The translations under genes and the position numbers were made by a program. From positions 1 to 43,322 of the forward strand of contig JBLHKZ010000012.1 of NCBI GenBank assembly GCA_047618185.1: a stretch of 43,322 nucleotides of DNA, read 5' to 3'. The stretch's first letter is position 1. Each line of letters starts with the position of its first letter. The notes beneath the pieces are model-generated. The model was given only the letters and a program-made list of their open reading frames with translations. It had not been told where the DNA came from and did not search any database. The stretch comes from JAYPEY01 sp047618185 (GTDB taxonomy: Bacteria; Verrucomicrobiota; Verrucomicrobiia; Limisphaerales; JAYPEY01). Of this stretch, positions 1 to 8,244 are shown piece after piece.

Positions 1-157
1 TGGCCGTCCCCCATTGCTTCAGGTTGCTAAGGCACTGCGTCGCTCGACCGCTCGATCTCACCTTGCCGACCACGGCCAGCAGCAGTCCCGCCAGGATCGC
101 GATAATTGCGATCACCACCAACAGCTCAACCAGTGTGAAACCTCGTCTGCATCTCAT
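1..157 (-). CDS. Prepilin-type N-terminal cleavage/methylation protein (5' part only)
   Basis: Only the first 52 codons are present; the gene runs off the left edge. The protein starts with a short basic leader followed by GFTLVELLVVIAIIAILA, the type IV pilin/pseudopilin signature: prepilin peptidase cleaves after the Gly and methylates the Phe, with Glu at +5, and the hydrophobic helix anchors the protein. The residues after it (LSNLKQWG) resemble the continuation seen in the large DUF1559-like pseudopilin families of Verrucomicrobia and Planctomycetes. The ATG at 157 is preceded by GGGAGGTG, a strong but very close ribosome binding site. The likely place of action is the inner membrane/periplasm as a pseudopilin-like surface or secretion protein; the substrate is unknown. 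The identity of the first 50 residues is clear, the rest is unseen. Confidence 0.9.
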   Translation of the reverse strand, partial: MRCRRGFTLVELLVVIAIIAILAGLLLAVVGKVRSSGRATQCLSNLKQWGTA

Positions 158-299
158 CACCTCCCACGCTAGACGGGCGCAATTCCCTGCTTCAACCGGA
201 ATTGATTATCCAAAGCCGCCCTCGCTTATCGCCAGGCGACAAAGGTGTGAAATAATCGAAGAACCTGTCTCGTCAAGCGGAAGGAACGACCCGTCCTCG

Positions 300-2618
300 T
301 TACGGATTGAGCGCGTGAATCGTATTGAAGATCTCGGAACGCAATGGCTTTCCGTCGGCGGTTTCAAGATTGAACTTAATCTTCATCTGCATCACCGGCT
401 GGATCTCCGGCAATTCCAGCATGACGGTCTTGCCATCCTCGGAAAGCGTGGCTGATTTGACCGTCAGCGTGTCGTGCTCGTGCTGGTCCTTCTGATCGCC
501 TGTCCATTCGGCTCCGTCCTCGCCGGGCTTGATCGTCGCTTTCGCCTTGGCGGAGATTTCCGGCGATCCATAGGCGCTGGACCAGATGTAGTTCCACTGG
601 CTGACGGCGAAGTTTCCCGGATCCGTCGCCAACTCCCGATCAAGCGGGTCGGTGAAGGTGATCTCGACGCCCCGCTTCGTGGCGCGCAGGGCATGCGGCA
701 TTCGCGCGGGAGCCCCGGTGTAGCGTACTCGCTGCAGGCTGCCGTCGAGCACGCCGCTGGTTTGCCAGCCCTTCATTCCCAGGACATAGAGCTGCCCGTC
801 GCCCGGATGAAAGCGCGCGCGCATCGTCCCGCTGGAGAAGTTAAGGGGAAAGCGTGTGACGCCTCCCTGAACCGGACCGGCGCCGTCCTCTTTCAGCACG
901 GAGAAGAGCGAGCAGGTCCCGTAGGAAAGGTGCAGCAGCCTGCCCTTGAATGGACCCCATCGATCGTCAGCCACCCAGACCTGCCCGCCGCTGGAATTGT
1001 CGACCTCCTTGGGCAGCCAGCATAGCGGCCGGTCGTAATCCGTCGGCGCCGGATCACGATGCGCAAGATCAACGACGCCATAAAATCCGCCGGGCTTGAT
1101 CCAGTTCAGTCGGCAGCGCGGCGTCCAGGTTCCCTCGTTGTCGCCACTGGTCAATTCGCCATTGGGGCCGACCCCGATGCCGTTGGGCGCGCGAAATCCT
1201 GTCGCGATCGTCTCAAACTTTTTTCCGTCCTTTGACACCTTGAACAGAGCCCCGTGGTGTTTGACGATGTGTTGAAACCCCCGTCCGCCATTCTTCACCG
1301 GCCCCGCTTTGGCAAAGTAGAAGTTGCCCTCGGCGTCGGTCTGGAGATCCATCGCGAACTCATGGAAATTCGTGGTGATCTGGCAGTCGTTATTGAAATT
1401 TTCGTAGAAGTCCGCCTCGCCGTCCTTGTTCAAGTCGCGCAGGCGAGTGATCTGATCCCGCCCGGTGACGAACACTTCATCGTCCACGATTTTCAGCCCG
1501 AGCGCGTGAAACAATCCGGACGCATGCCGCTCCCAGATGATCTTGTCGAAATCGTTGTTCATGCCCGAGATGAACCAGACATCGCCATGAAAGGTGGAAA
1601 CCGCCGCGCGACCGTCGGAAAAGAAATCCAGCCCGGTCAGGTGCATCTTCGATCCGTACGGGTTCTCGAAAGGGATGCCCAGATTGTCGACCACGTAAGC
1701 GCCTTCGCCCTGGCCGAATTTAAAATCCGCGAGGACCGCGTTGGTCCATTGCAAGGCGCCGCCCCGAATGAAATTCGCCGGATTCAGAAAGGGGGGATGC
1801 GAATGAAAACTCTCGACGAAACGATCGAGGCTGACGTCGTCTGTCGCGCCGCGCCAGATCTGTAATTGAAAAGTCTCGGCCTTCGTCAACGGCGGCAGAT
1901 TGAGGTAGAGATGCCCTTCATGGATCTCCCATTTTGCGGCCTTGGGAGCGTCCAGGATTCCCACCGCGATCGCTTCCGGGACGCCGCTCAGAAACACATA
2001 CCCGTGCGAGCCGTTGCCGACGTTCTCCACGATGTCCCTGCCGCCCCGCTTGGGCGGCAGCTGGCATACCATCAACATCAGCGACTCGGTTGACGGCCCA
2101 ATGTGAAAACTGCGCGTGAAGTATTTGTCGAGCGATTCATACCACGGCATTTCCAACACGGGCGCGGAACCCACGGTATAGGAAAGCACGGCTCGATTTT
2201 CGAAGCGGTAGACGCCTTGAAACTTCGCCCGCTCCGCCGGCAAGGGACCAAACGGCTCGGGGCGCGGATCGGCCAGGAAATTGGTTCCCGACCACCCGGG
2301 CCGGTTCGCGGTGGCAATGCGGATTTCTCCCAGAGACTCGGGATACTCCCCGCGCGACATCAGCTTGAGCGGCGAGATAAATCCGCCCTCCCACATCGCC
2401 GACATCCGCAGCAACTCCGTATCGAAACAAACCGCCGCCTCCCGATTGTCGCCAATCTGGATGGCGACTCCTTTGAGAGTGGTGTTGGTCCCCGTCCGAA
2501 TCGTCGCCGCCTGGACAAACACCGGCGTCTGGTCCGTCGCGCGCGCGCCGTCGACCGCCGTCACGACGCCAATCACAATCAGCGGCAACAGCCCGGCGCG
2601 TTGAACAAGAAATTTCAT
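300..2618 (-). CDS. DUF6797-type secreted beta-propeller protein
   Basis: A 772-aa protein with an N-terminal signal peptide (MKFLVQRAGLLPLIVIGVV, processing near the Ala-rich ARAT). The first half resembles the DUF6797 region found in secreted Verrucomicrobia and Planctomycetes proteins. The second half has repeated propeller-like blades (FRAPNGIGVGPNGELTSGDN, GQLYVLGMKGWQTSG) as in glucose/sorbosone dehydrogenase-like and PVC membrane-bound dehydrogenase proteins. No CxxCH heme motif is present, so the cytochrome module often attached in this family is missing. A start further upstream in the same frame is possible, but the ATG at 2618 puts the signal peptide at the N-terminus and overlaps the fmt stop codon by ATGA, suggesting translational coupling. 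Role: probably a periplasmic or extracellular sugar/polysaccharide-related oxidoreductase or binding protein (inference). Family call fairly sure, activity unknown. Confidence 0.75.
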   Translation of the reverse strand: MKFLVQRAGLLPLIVIGVVTAVDGARATDQTPVFVQAATIRTGTNTTLKGVAIQIGDNREAAVCFDTELLRMSAMWEGGFISPLKLMSRGEYPESLGEIRIATANRPGWSGTNFLADPRPEPFGPLPAERAKFQGVYRFENRAVLSYTVGSAPVLEMPWYESLDKYFTRSFHIGPSTESLMLMVCQLPPKRGGRDIVENVGNGSHGYVFLSGVPEAIAVGILDAPKAAKWEIHEGHLYLNLPPLTKAETFQLQIWRGATDDVSLDRFVESFHSHPPFLNPANFIRGGALQWTNAVLADFKFGQGEGAYVVDNLGIPFENPYGSKMHLTGLDFFSDGRAAVSTFHGDVWFISGMNNDFDKIIWERHASGLFHALGLKIVDDEVFVTGRDQITRLRDLNKDGEADFYENFNNDCQITTNFHEFAMDLQTDAEGNFYFAKAGPVKNGGRGFQHIVKHHGALFKVSKDGKKFETIATGFRAPNGIGVGPNGELTSGDNEGTWTPRCRLNWIKPGGFYGVVDLAHRDPAPTDYDRPLCWLPKEVDNSSGGQVWVADDRWGPFKGRLLHLSYGTCSLFSVLKEDGAGPVQGGVTRFPLNFSSGTMRARFHPGDGQLYVLGMKGWQTSGVLDGSLQRVRYTGAPARMPHALRATKRGVEITFTDPLDRELATDPGNFAVSQWNYIWSSAYGSPEISAKAKATIKPGEDGAEWTGDQKDQHEHDTLTVKSATLSEDGKTVMLELPEIQPVMQMKIKFNLETADGKPLRSEIFNTIHALNP

Positions 2619-3574
2619 TTCGTTGATTTCTGGGAAATCAATTCGCCGACATTCAAACGATGTCCAGTCAGAAACTCCGACGCGGTCATTCGCCGACCGC
2701 CCTCGGGCTGCAAGGTCAGAATGCGAAGCGCGCCCTTGCCGCATGCGACCACGACGCCTTCCTTATCGGCGGCAAGAATTTCACCCGGCCGCCCGGAAAG
2801 ATCTTCGTCGACCTCGGTTTTCCAGAATTTTAGTATTTTCCGGGCAGCGCCTTCACCCGGGCGCACAAAGGCTCCCGGCCAGGGCGTATACGCTCTGACC
2901 TGACACCAGATGCCGCGCGCGGGCCGAGTCCAGTCTATCAATCCATCGCTCTTGGAAATCTTGCCAACATGACTGACACCCTCCTCCGGCTGCGGCCGAG
3001 GAACGATCCGCCCCTCAGTGTAATCCGGGATGACCCGCAGGAGCGATTCTCCGCCCAGCTTCGCCAGCCGGTCGTGAAGAGTTTGCGAGTCATCCTCGGG
3101 CGCAATCGCCGTGATTTTCATGGCCACGATGTCGCCGGTGTCGAGGCCCTCGTCCATCTTCATGATGGTGACGCCCGTTTCCGCGTCGTCGTTGAAGATC
3201 GCCGCCTGAATCGGCGACGCGCCACGATATTTCGGGAGCAAAGACGTATGCAAGTTGAGACAGCCAAATCGTGGAAGCTCCAGGATCGCGGCCGGCAGAA
3301 TCTGACCATAAGCGGCCACGACGATCAGATCGGGGGTGAGCTCCGCAAGTTGTTCGAGGAATTCCGGCGCGCGCGCCCGCTCCGGTTGTAAAATCGGCAA
3401 ATTCAGTCTCAGAGCCAGCTCCTTCACCGGCGACGGCTGCAGCTTCAGCTTGCGACCGCGCGGGCGATCCGGTTGCGTCACAACCCCCATGATCTCATAT
3501 TGGCCCGATTCGGCGAGCGCCGCGAGACTCCCACACGCCAACTCGGCGGATCCCATGAACACCAGTTTTAACAT
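2615..3574 (-). CDS. fmt: Methionyl-tRNA formyltransferase
   Basis: This 319-aa protein transfers a formyl group from 10-formyl-tetrahydrofolate to Met-tRNAfMet in the cytoplasm to make the initiator tRNA. The N-terminal formyltransferase domain carries NLHTSLLPKYRGASPIQ, including the catalytic Asn107 and His109, and DEGLDTGDI with Asp145. A C-terminal OB-like domain follows (about residues 205-310), with GLIDWTRPA at its start. The length is normal for Fmt. The ATG at 3574 follows an AAGAGAA stretch; a TTG one codon upstream is less likely. The end overlaps the start of the DUF6797 gene by four bases. The usual partner def (peptide deformylase) is not in this window, so fmt is separated from its common neighbours. 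Confidence 0.97.
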   Translation of the reverse strand: MLKLVFMGSAELACGSLAALAESGQYEIMGVVTQPDRPRGRKLKLQPSPVKELALRLNLPILQPERARAPEFLEQLAELTPDLIVVAAYGQILPAAILELPRFGCLNLHTSLLPKYRGASPIQAAIFNDDAETGVTIMKMDEGLDTGDIVAMKITAIAPEDDSQTLHDRLAKLGGESLLRVIPDYTEGRIVPRPQPEEGVSHVGKISKSDGLIDWTRPARGIWCQVRAYTPWPGAFVRPGEGAARKILKFWKTEVDEDLSGRPGEILAADKEGVVVACGKGALRILTLQPEGGRRMTASEFLTGHRLNVGELISQKSTK

Positions 3575-3620
3575 CAATTCTCTTGGGAAATTTTCAGGGC
3601 TGATTCACCGACAAATGAAA

Positions 3621-3646
3621 GGACGCCGATAACAATCGCGGCGTCC
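3621..3646 (-). terminator. Putative rho-independent terminator of the 3708-4724 gene
   Basis: A perfect 8-bp stem (GGACGCCG / CGGCGTCC) with a 10-base loop lies about 60 bases past the stop of the minus-strand gene ending at 3708. Read on the minus strand, the stem is followed by TTTCATTT, a moderate U-rich tail. It sits between that gene and fmt, so it would separate the two transcription units. Confidence 0.55.
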
Positions 3647-3707
3647 TCCATTCTGGAAATGCGCTGGAATGGCTTAAAGAAAAACAGACCCTGCGCGCAG
3701 CGGTCGA

Positions 3708-4724
3708 TCAATCTGGGGAGTCCTTGTGCTTGAGCACAATCTGCAACAAATCGTTCAGGGGAATCACCTTGTCCATAAAGGCGTCGCCCTCGCCCTTGCT
3801 AACGGCAAAAGTGACTTCGGTGTTGGTCGCTTTGAGAATCCGATTGGAAATGAATTCGCCCTGCGCCGCCCTGACCACCAAGACCATGTCCTTCTCGTTC
3901 TCACCCGGCACGGCGCGGAAAAATCCGGCGAACTTCGATTCGACGAAGCGGCGATTCAGATTGAACTGGCCGCGCTTGAAAAGCTTGGTCTCCGGCAGAA
4001 CGACCGGCTCCGGCTCGGGCTCGACGTAGGCCGGCTCGGCGGGAAGCGGATTGCCATACTCGTCATAGGCGACGACTTCTTCGCCGTATTCCCCTTCGGC
4101 ATACTCTTCCTCATATTCCTCCTCTTCGGGCTCTTCCACCACCATCCGACGTTTCTTCTTGGTCGGCATGCACAGGAAAACAATCGGGCCGATAAACGGA
4201 GCCACAGCGGCCGCGCCGCAGATGACCGCGATGGGGTATCGCCGAAAGAACGAAAGCTCATAACCCGCGTAGATATTGGCTGCATAAAGCAGCAGCAACA
4301 GCAGGAAGCCGCCGCCCTTGAATAAAGATCCAATAAAACTCGCGGCCTGATATTCCCGGCCGTGACTCATTGATTCCGGGTTTTCAATCGAAGCCATTTC
4401 CGTTCGATCGTTGGCCGAAGCCATTTCCTCGTTCATATCGGAGTCTGCGATGACGATCAACAGCTGCGCGTAGGGCCGCGCGTCCAAATCCGTGGCGAAG
4501 TATTGCAGCGTCTCCGGCGTGAATCGCATCCAGGCGATTTTCTCGGAAAAGGCGCCGGCGCGAGGCCCCTCGGTCAGTTTGAACGAAACCCCCTCCGCCG
4601 TGTATTTCACAGTGCGGCCGACAAATTTCTGGCCGTCAATCGTGCGGAACGTGCCCTCAAGGTCTTTGCCGATGACCGGAAGGGCGCACAAAATGAGGAG
4701 AATGGAAAAGATGAGTTTCTTCAT
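3708..4724 (-). CDS. Unknown membrane protein with acidic hinge
   Basis: I do not recognise a named family. The 338-aa protein has a signal peptide (MKKLIFSILLILCALPVIG). A small domain follows (about residues 20-75, DLEGTFRTIDGQKFVGRTV) resembling the short beta domains common in Verrucomicrobia secreted proteins. Two adjacent hydrophobic segments lie around residues 135-185 (GGGFLLLLLLYAANIYAG and AVICGAAAVAPFIGPIVFLC), then a KKKRR stop-transfer patch. A roughly 50-residue linker very rich in Glu, Tyr and Pro leads to a compact C-terminal domain of about 90 residues beginning FKRGQFNLNRRFVESKFAGFF. The positive patch after the second helix suggests the C-terminal domain is cytoplasmic and the N-terminal domain periplasmic. 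The gene lies 54 bp downstream of nnr on the same strand. The function is open. Confidence 0.7.
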   Translation of the reverse strand: MKKLIFSILLILCALPVIGKDLEGTFRTIDGQKFVGRTVKYTAEGVSFKLTEGPRAGAFSEKIAWMRFTPETLQYFATDLDARPYAQLLIVIADSDMNEEMASANDRTEMASIENPESMSHGREYQAASFIGSLFKGGGFLLLLLLYAANIYAGYELSFFRRYPIAVICGAAAVAPFIGPIVFLCMPTKKKRRMVVEEPEEEEYEEEYAEGEYGEEVVAYDEYGNPLPAEPAYVEPEPEPVVLPETKLFKRGQFNLNRRFVESKFAGFFRAVPGENEKDMVLVVRAAQGEFISNRILKATNTEVTFAVSKGEGDAFMDKVIPLNDLLQIVLKHKDSPD

Positions 4725-4778
4725 GATTAAGCCAGGGAAGGTAGCAAAGGAATCAGGCTCTGTGAACCTCTTTTCCAG

Positions 4779-6230
4779 TCAGAATTCGTTGCGGCGGCGA
4801 CGATCGCCGCCCAACGAACGGGCGACCGATTCAATCGTTATCGCCCCTCTGTGCAAATAACGCGTGTCCGCCACGCTGCCGTGATCCCAAACCGCGAATC
4901 GAATCGCGGTGAACGCGTCTTTGGCCAGCGCCGATTGCGCCAACATCCCTCCAAGATATCCCGCCAGCAGATCCCCGCTGCCTCCCTGCGCAAGCCAGGG
5001 ATTCCCTGAGGGATTGACGTATAGCTCGCCACTGCTCCGGCCGACGAGGGTCTGATGTCCCTTTAAGGCAACCCAACAACCGCCATAATCATTGGATATT
5101 CTTCGCAACGCTTCACAACGATCCAGCTGCACGTCCGCCGTCGAGATCGACAGCATTCTTGCCGCCTCGCCAGGGTGGGGCGTCATCAATCGAAGGGAGC
5201 CTTTCGGCGTCCCCCCCTTCGGCAGCCAATCGAGAGCCGAAGCGTCCGCGATGACAGCCAGAGGAGATTCCCGCCACATCCTTACGACAAATTCACGAAC
5301 GGATTCCGGAAGTTCGAGACTCGCCAACCCGGGTCCGACAAGAATTGCGGTCGCGTTTGCTGGAATCGCGGCGCCGCCCGACCAGGGATGAACCATCGCG
5401 GCGGCCAATTGTGAGGCAACCGGGACATAGGTCGCCTCACTGGTAAAAACCGAAACCAATCCTGCGCCCGCGCTATGCGCGCCTTTGGCGGCGAGGACTG
5501 CCGCTCCGTGATACCCCAGGCTCCCAGCCACAATCGCGAGATGCCCGTAGCTTCCCTTGTGTGAATCAACTTTCCGCAGAGGCGGCAAGCCGGCAAAGTC
5601 CTCCGCCACGGTCCAATACAATTCCCCTCCCTCCGGGCAGGCAACCAGGCCGATGTCCGGCAGCAAACAGAGGCGCCCGACATACTCGATTGCCTGAGGC
5701 TTCAGCAGACCGCGTTTGGGAGCGCCCAGTGTGAGTGTCAACCGCGCGCGAATGGCGGCTCCCAATACTTCACCAGAATCCGAATCAAGACCCGAAGGGG
5801 AATCAATCGAAATGACCGTCGCGTTCGCGTCATTGATGCGCTCGATCACTGCGGTCCAGTCCTCGCCCAACGGCCTGTTCAAACCGATTCCAAACAACCC
5901 TTCGACAATCACCCCGTTTCCCAATCGGGAAATCGCCTCATCCAATTTGGGTAAATCGGCTGCCGGATCGATGACATTGACAAGTTCCGAGTCCTCGGCT
6001 CGTTCGCCGCTAATCTCCCGTAGTTGCTGAACAGCCAGACGAACATCTTCTCCGTTATTTCCTTTTCCGGCGACAAACAGAATCCTGCGATCGTGATCCA
6101 CCACCGCGAGGAGTCTTTGGGCAATGCGCTCGCCCACTTGTCGGATGACATCCGCCTCGGTGATCCCGGCGTCCCAGGTCGCCTGTTCCCACTCGCGCAT
6201 CTGCGCCACGCTGAGGACCGGAATAGACAT
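4779..6230 (-). CDS. nnr: Bifunctional NAD(P)H-hydrate epimerase / ADP-dependent dehydratase
   Basis: This 483-aa enzyme repairs hydrated, damaged NADH and NADPH in the cytoplasm. The N-terminal YjeF_N epimerase domain (about residues 1-210) shows VAGKGNNGED and VEGLFGIGLNRPLG. The C-terminal ribokinase-like dehydratase domain (about 215-483) shows TPHPGEAARML, LKGHQTLV and GNPWLAQGGSGDLLAGYLGG, with the catalytic Asp in GSGD. The length fits the bacterial fused form. The epimerase loop reads GNNGED where the family usually has GNNGGDG, a modest deviation. The gene sits between the msrP-like gene and the unknown membrane protein on the same strand. NadC, another NAD-related enzyme, is encoded divergently about 2 kb away, but there is no evidence of shared control. 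Confidence 0.95.
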   Translation of the reverse strand: MSIPVLSVAQMREWEQATWDAGITEADVIRQVGERIAQRLLAVVDHDRRILFVAGKGNNGEDVRLAVQQLREISGERAEDSELVNVIDPAADLPKLDEAISRLGNGVIVEGLFGIGLNRPLGEDWTAVIERINDANATVISIDSPSGLDSDSGEVLGAAIRARLTLTLGAPKRGLLKPQAIEYVGRLCLLPDIGLVACPEGGELYWTVAEDFAGLPPLRKVDSHKGSYGHLAIVAGSLGYHGAAVLAAKGAHSAGAGLVSVFTSEATYVPVASQLAAAMVHPWSGGAAIPANATAILVGPGLASLELPESVREFVVRMWRESPLAVIADASALDWLPKGGTPKGSLRLMTPHPGEAARMLSISTADVQLDRCEALRRISNDYGGCWVALKGHQTLVGRSSGELYVNPSGNPWLAQGGSGDLLAGYLGGMLAQSALAKDAFTAIRFAVWDHGSVADTRYLHRGAITIESVARSLGGDRRRRNEF

Positions 6231-6354
6231 TCGATAGGCCCAGTTAGAAGACTAATTTAATCGTGCTGACCACGAGCCGGTTTGCGCGCGTTCGGCCAGA
6301 AGCCGAATCTGTTCCTTCCGCGGTCCGCAGTCCGAACTCCGCAATCGGCAGGCC

Positions 6355-7362
6355 TCACGCTTTCTTGTAGAGGCTCGCCACTTGCTTGCCGTAGCCGTTG
6401 TAAAGCTCGGTTCGGACTCGGGCGTCGGTGTCGATCATGCGATGCGTCGCCTGTGACCAATTCGTGTAGGATTTCTTCGGCTCCACATTCGACTCAAACG
6501 GATAGGCCTTTGGATTCAAGGATTGCCACAGCGTCTTGGGCTGCTCGCGCACCAGCTCAATCTTGTTGATGGATTTGATGCTCTTGTAGCCATATTTCCA
6601 CGGCACGACGATGCGAATGGGAGCGCCGCATTGCGTGGCCAACGGGCTGCCATAAAGTCCCGTCCCGACCAATGTCAGATCGTTCATCGCCTCATCCAGG
6701 CGCAGCCCCTCGGTGTAGGGCAAGGGATACCCCTTGAAGATCAACGGCTTCCAATTGGGGAATTTGGCTGGATCGCCGCCCGTCACGAAACGCACGAACT
6801 TCGCGTCCGCCGTCGGCTTGACCTTGTCCAACAAAGCCCTCAACGGAAATCCCCGCCACGGCACGATCATTCCCCAGGCTTCCACGCAGCGAAACTTGTA
6901 GACCCGCTCTTCAATCGGGAACTGCTTCATGATGTCAGCGATGTCCAGCGTCATGGGCTTTTCGACCAGCCCGGAAATTTCAACCTGCCAGGGCTTGATC
7001 GGAAATCCGCCGACTTTCTTGTGCACCTCGTCCTTCTTCGTCGAAAACTCGTAGTAGTTGTTGTAGGTCAGCGCCCAATCTTCATTGGTCAGATTCCAGC
7101 CGGGATCATACTTCGGATTGCGCGGGACCGGCGGGCCGCCAGGCGGTTTAGCCCCCGCCGCCGCGGAAGGGGTCAACGAGCCGCCCGCCGAGGAGTCCGC
7201 TTCAGCGGGAGCGTCCGAGCAACCGATCAATTGGCTCGAAAGCGCGCCGGCGCCGACGATGCCCAGCTGTTTCAAGAAACGACGGCGGTTCCTGTAGACG
7301 TCTTCGGGCGTGACTTCCCGGTCCGGAATATGCCAATCGGGGCGGATGATGATGTTTGCCAT
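6355..7362 (-). CDS. msrP: MsrP/YedY-like molybdopterin oxidoreductase, predicted Tat lipoprotein
   Basis: This matches the catalytic subunit of the periplasmic methionine sulfoxide reductase, a molybdopterin enzyme that repairs oxidised Met in envelope proteins. The Mo-ligating Cys159 lies in YKFRCVEAWGMIVPWRGFPL, the YedY hallmark. The C-terminal part has PIRIVVPWKYGYKSIKSI, also typical. The leader has RRRFLK at residues 26-31, a twin-arginine signal, followed by the lipobox-like L45-I46-G47-C48 and a Ser/Ala/Gly/Pro-rich linker. This predicts Tat export followed by lipidation, unlike the soluble E. coli enzyme. The ATG at 7362 gives a normal Tat leader. A GTG at 7431 overlapping the stop of the SGNH gene would add 23 residues. 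No msrQ heme membrane partner is adjacent. Confidence 0.92.
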   Translation of the reverse strand: MANIIIRPDWHIPDREVTPEDVYRNRRRFLKQLGIVGAGALSSQLIGCSDAPAEADSSAGGSLTPSAAAGAKPPGGPPVPRNPKYDPGWNLTNEDWALTYNNYYEFSTKKDEVHKKVGGFPIKPWQVEISGLVEKPMTLDIADIMKQFPIEERVYKFRCVEAWGMIVPWRGFPLRALLDKVKPTADAKFVRFVTGGDPAKFPNWKPLIFKGYPLPYTEGLRLDEAMNDLTLVGTGLYGSPLATQCGAPIRIVVPWKYGYKSIKSINKIELVREQPKTLWQSLNPKAYPFESNVEPKKSYTNWSQATHRMIDTDARVRTELYNGYGKQVASLYKKA

Positions 7363-7427
7363 ACGACCGTTAAGATGCCTGAAACGCCTTTGCTTTCCAT
7401 TCTTTTTTAGGCGAGCCAATTGCGAGA

Positions 7428-8123
7428 TCACTTCTTGTCGACAAAGGGACGAATGACCGAAGTCCAGAGCGCGTAGCCCTGCTCATTGAGGTGAAGTCCG
7501 TCCTCGGCAAAGAGCTCCGGGCGCGGCTTGCCGTCGTCGCCGATCATCGGCGTCCAGATGTCGAGGTAGTCCAGCATCTTCGAGCCATCGCAACGCTTCT
7601 TGATCCTCTGGTTGGCCTGTTTCATCTCTCCGGACAACTCCCATCGCTTCAGGCTGGGCTTGATCGCGATAAAGGCGACCCGCGTTTTCGGAAGCTCTTT
7701 CCTGATGAGCTTCACGAACTTCTTGAAATCGGCGTAGACCTCTTTTGTCGTCTTCCCGCGGGAAATGTCGTTGTCGCCCGCATACATCACGATCAGCCGC
7801 GGCTTATGAAGCAGGACGATCCGGTCGGCAAAATGAATCGAATCCGAAACCTCCGAACCGCCAAACCCGCGATTGATCGTCTGCTGGCCCGGAAAGTCCT
7901 CGGCCAACGTCTTCCACATCCGGACACTGGAACTGCCAACGAACAACACGCCTCCCTTGGGCGGCGGGTTCTCTTTGTCCGATTCCTCAAACGCGACCAT
8001 CGCGGACTCCCACCGCTCCGGCCCCTGCTTCGCTTCCGCCGCCAATGCAGGCGCAGTCCCGGCAATGAAGAATCCCGCAACCGCGGCCAATACAACCACA
8101 CGAGTAAAAAATATCGTTCGCAT
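7428..8123 (-). CDS. Secreted SGNH/GDSL-type hydrolase
   Basis: A 231-aa exported protein with a signal peptide ending near APALAAEA. It shows the SGNH hydrolase blocks: GSSSVRMW (nucleophile Ser), NRGFGGSEVSD (block II Gly), YAGDNDISRG (block III Asn-Asp) and DGLHLNEQGY (block V Asp and His). Such enzymes cleave esters of lipids or acetylated carbohydrates; in Verrucomicrobia they are often polysaccharide deacetylating or deacylating enzymes, but the substrate here cannot be read. The start at 8123 gives the signal peptide at the N-terminus. Its TGA overlaps a possible GTG start for the msrP-like gene, so the two are probably co-transcribed. The 5' end faces nadC across a 121-bp divergent gap. 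Confidence 0.88.
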   Translation of the reverse strand: MRTIFFTRVVVLAAVAGFFIAGTAPALAAEAKQGPERWESAMVAFEESDKENPPPKGGVLFVGSSSVRMWKTLAEDFPGQQTINRGFGGSEVSDSIHFADRIVLLHKPRLIVMYAGDNDISRGKTTKEVYADFKKFVKLIRKELPKTRVAFIAIKPSLKRWELSGEMKQANQRIKKRCDGSKMLDYLDIWTPMIGDDGKPRPELFAEDGLHLNEQGYALWTSVIRPFVDKK

Positions 8124-8244
8124 TTCGAAAGACTGGCTGGACCTCCACTTTTTGAAAAGTAAAACACAGCTATCCTCCAAGTGATCTGCCGCTGAAACGG
8201 CTTTTTTACTTCATCGCGCGTCGACCATCCCCCATTCTTCGCCC

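Noticed and set aside
24..455. A plus-strand frame across the left edge
   Set aside because: It runs antisense to the prepilin-type start, whose FTLVELLVVIAIIAIL motif is unmistakable, and into the 3' end of the DUF6797 gene.
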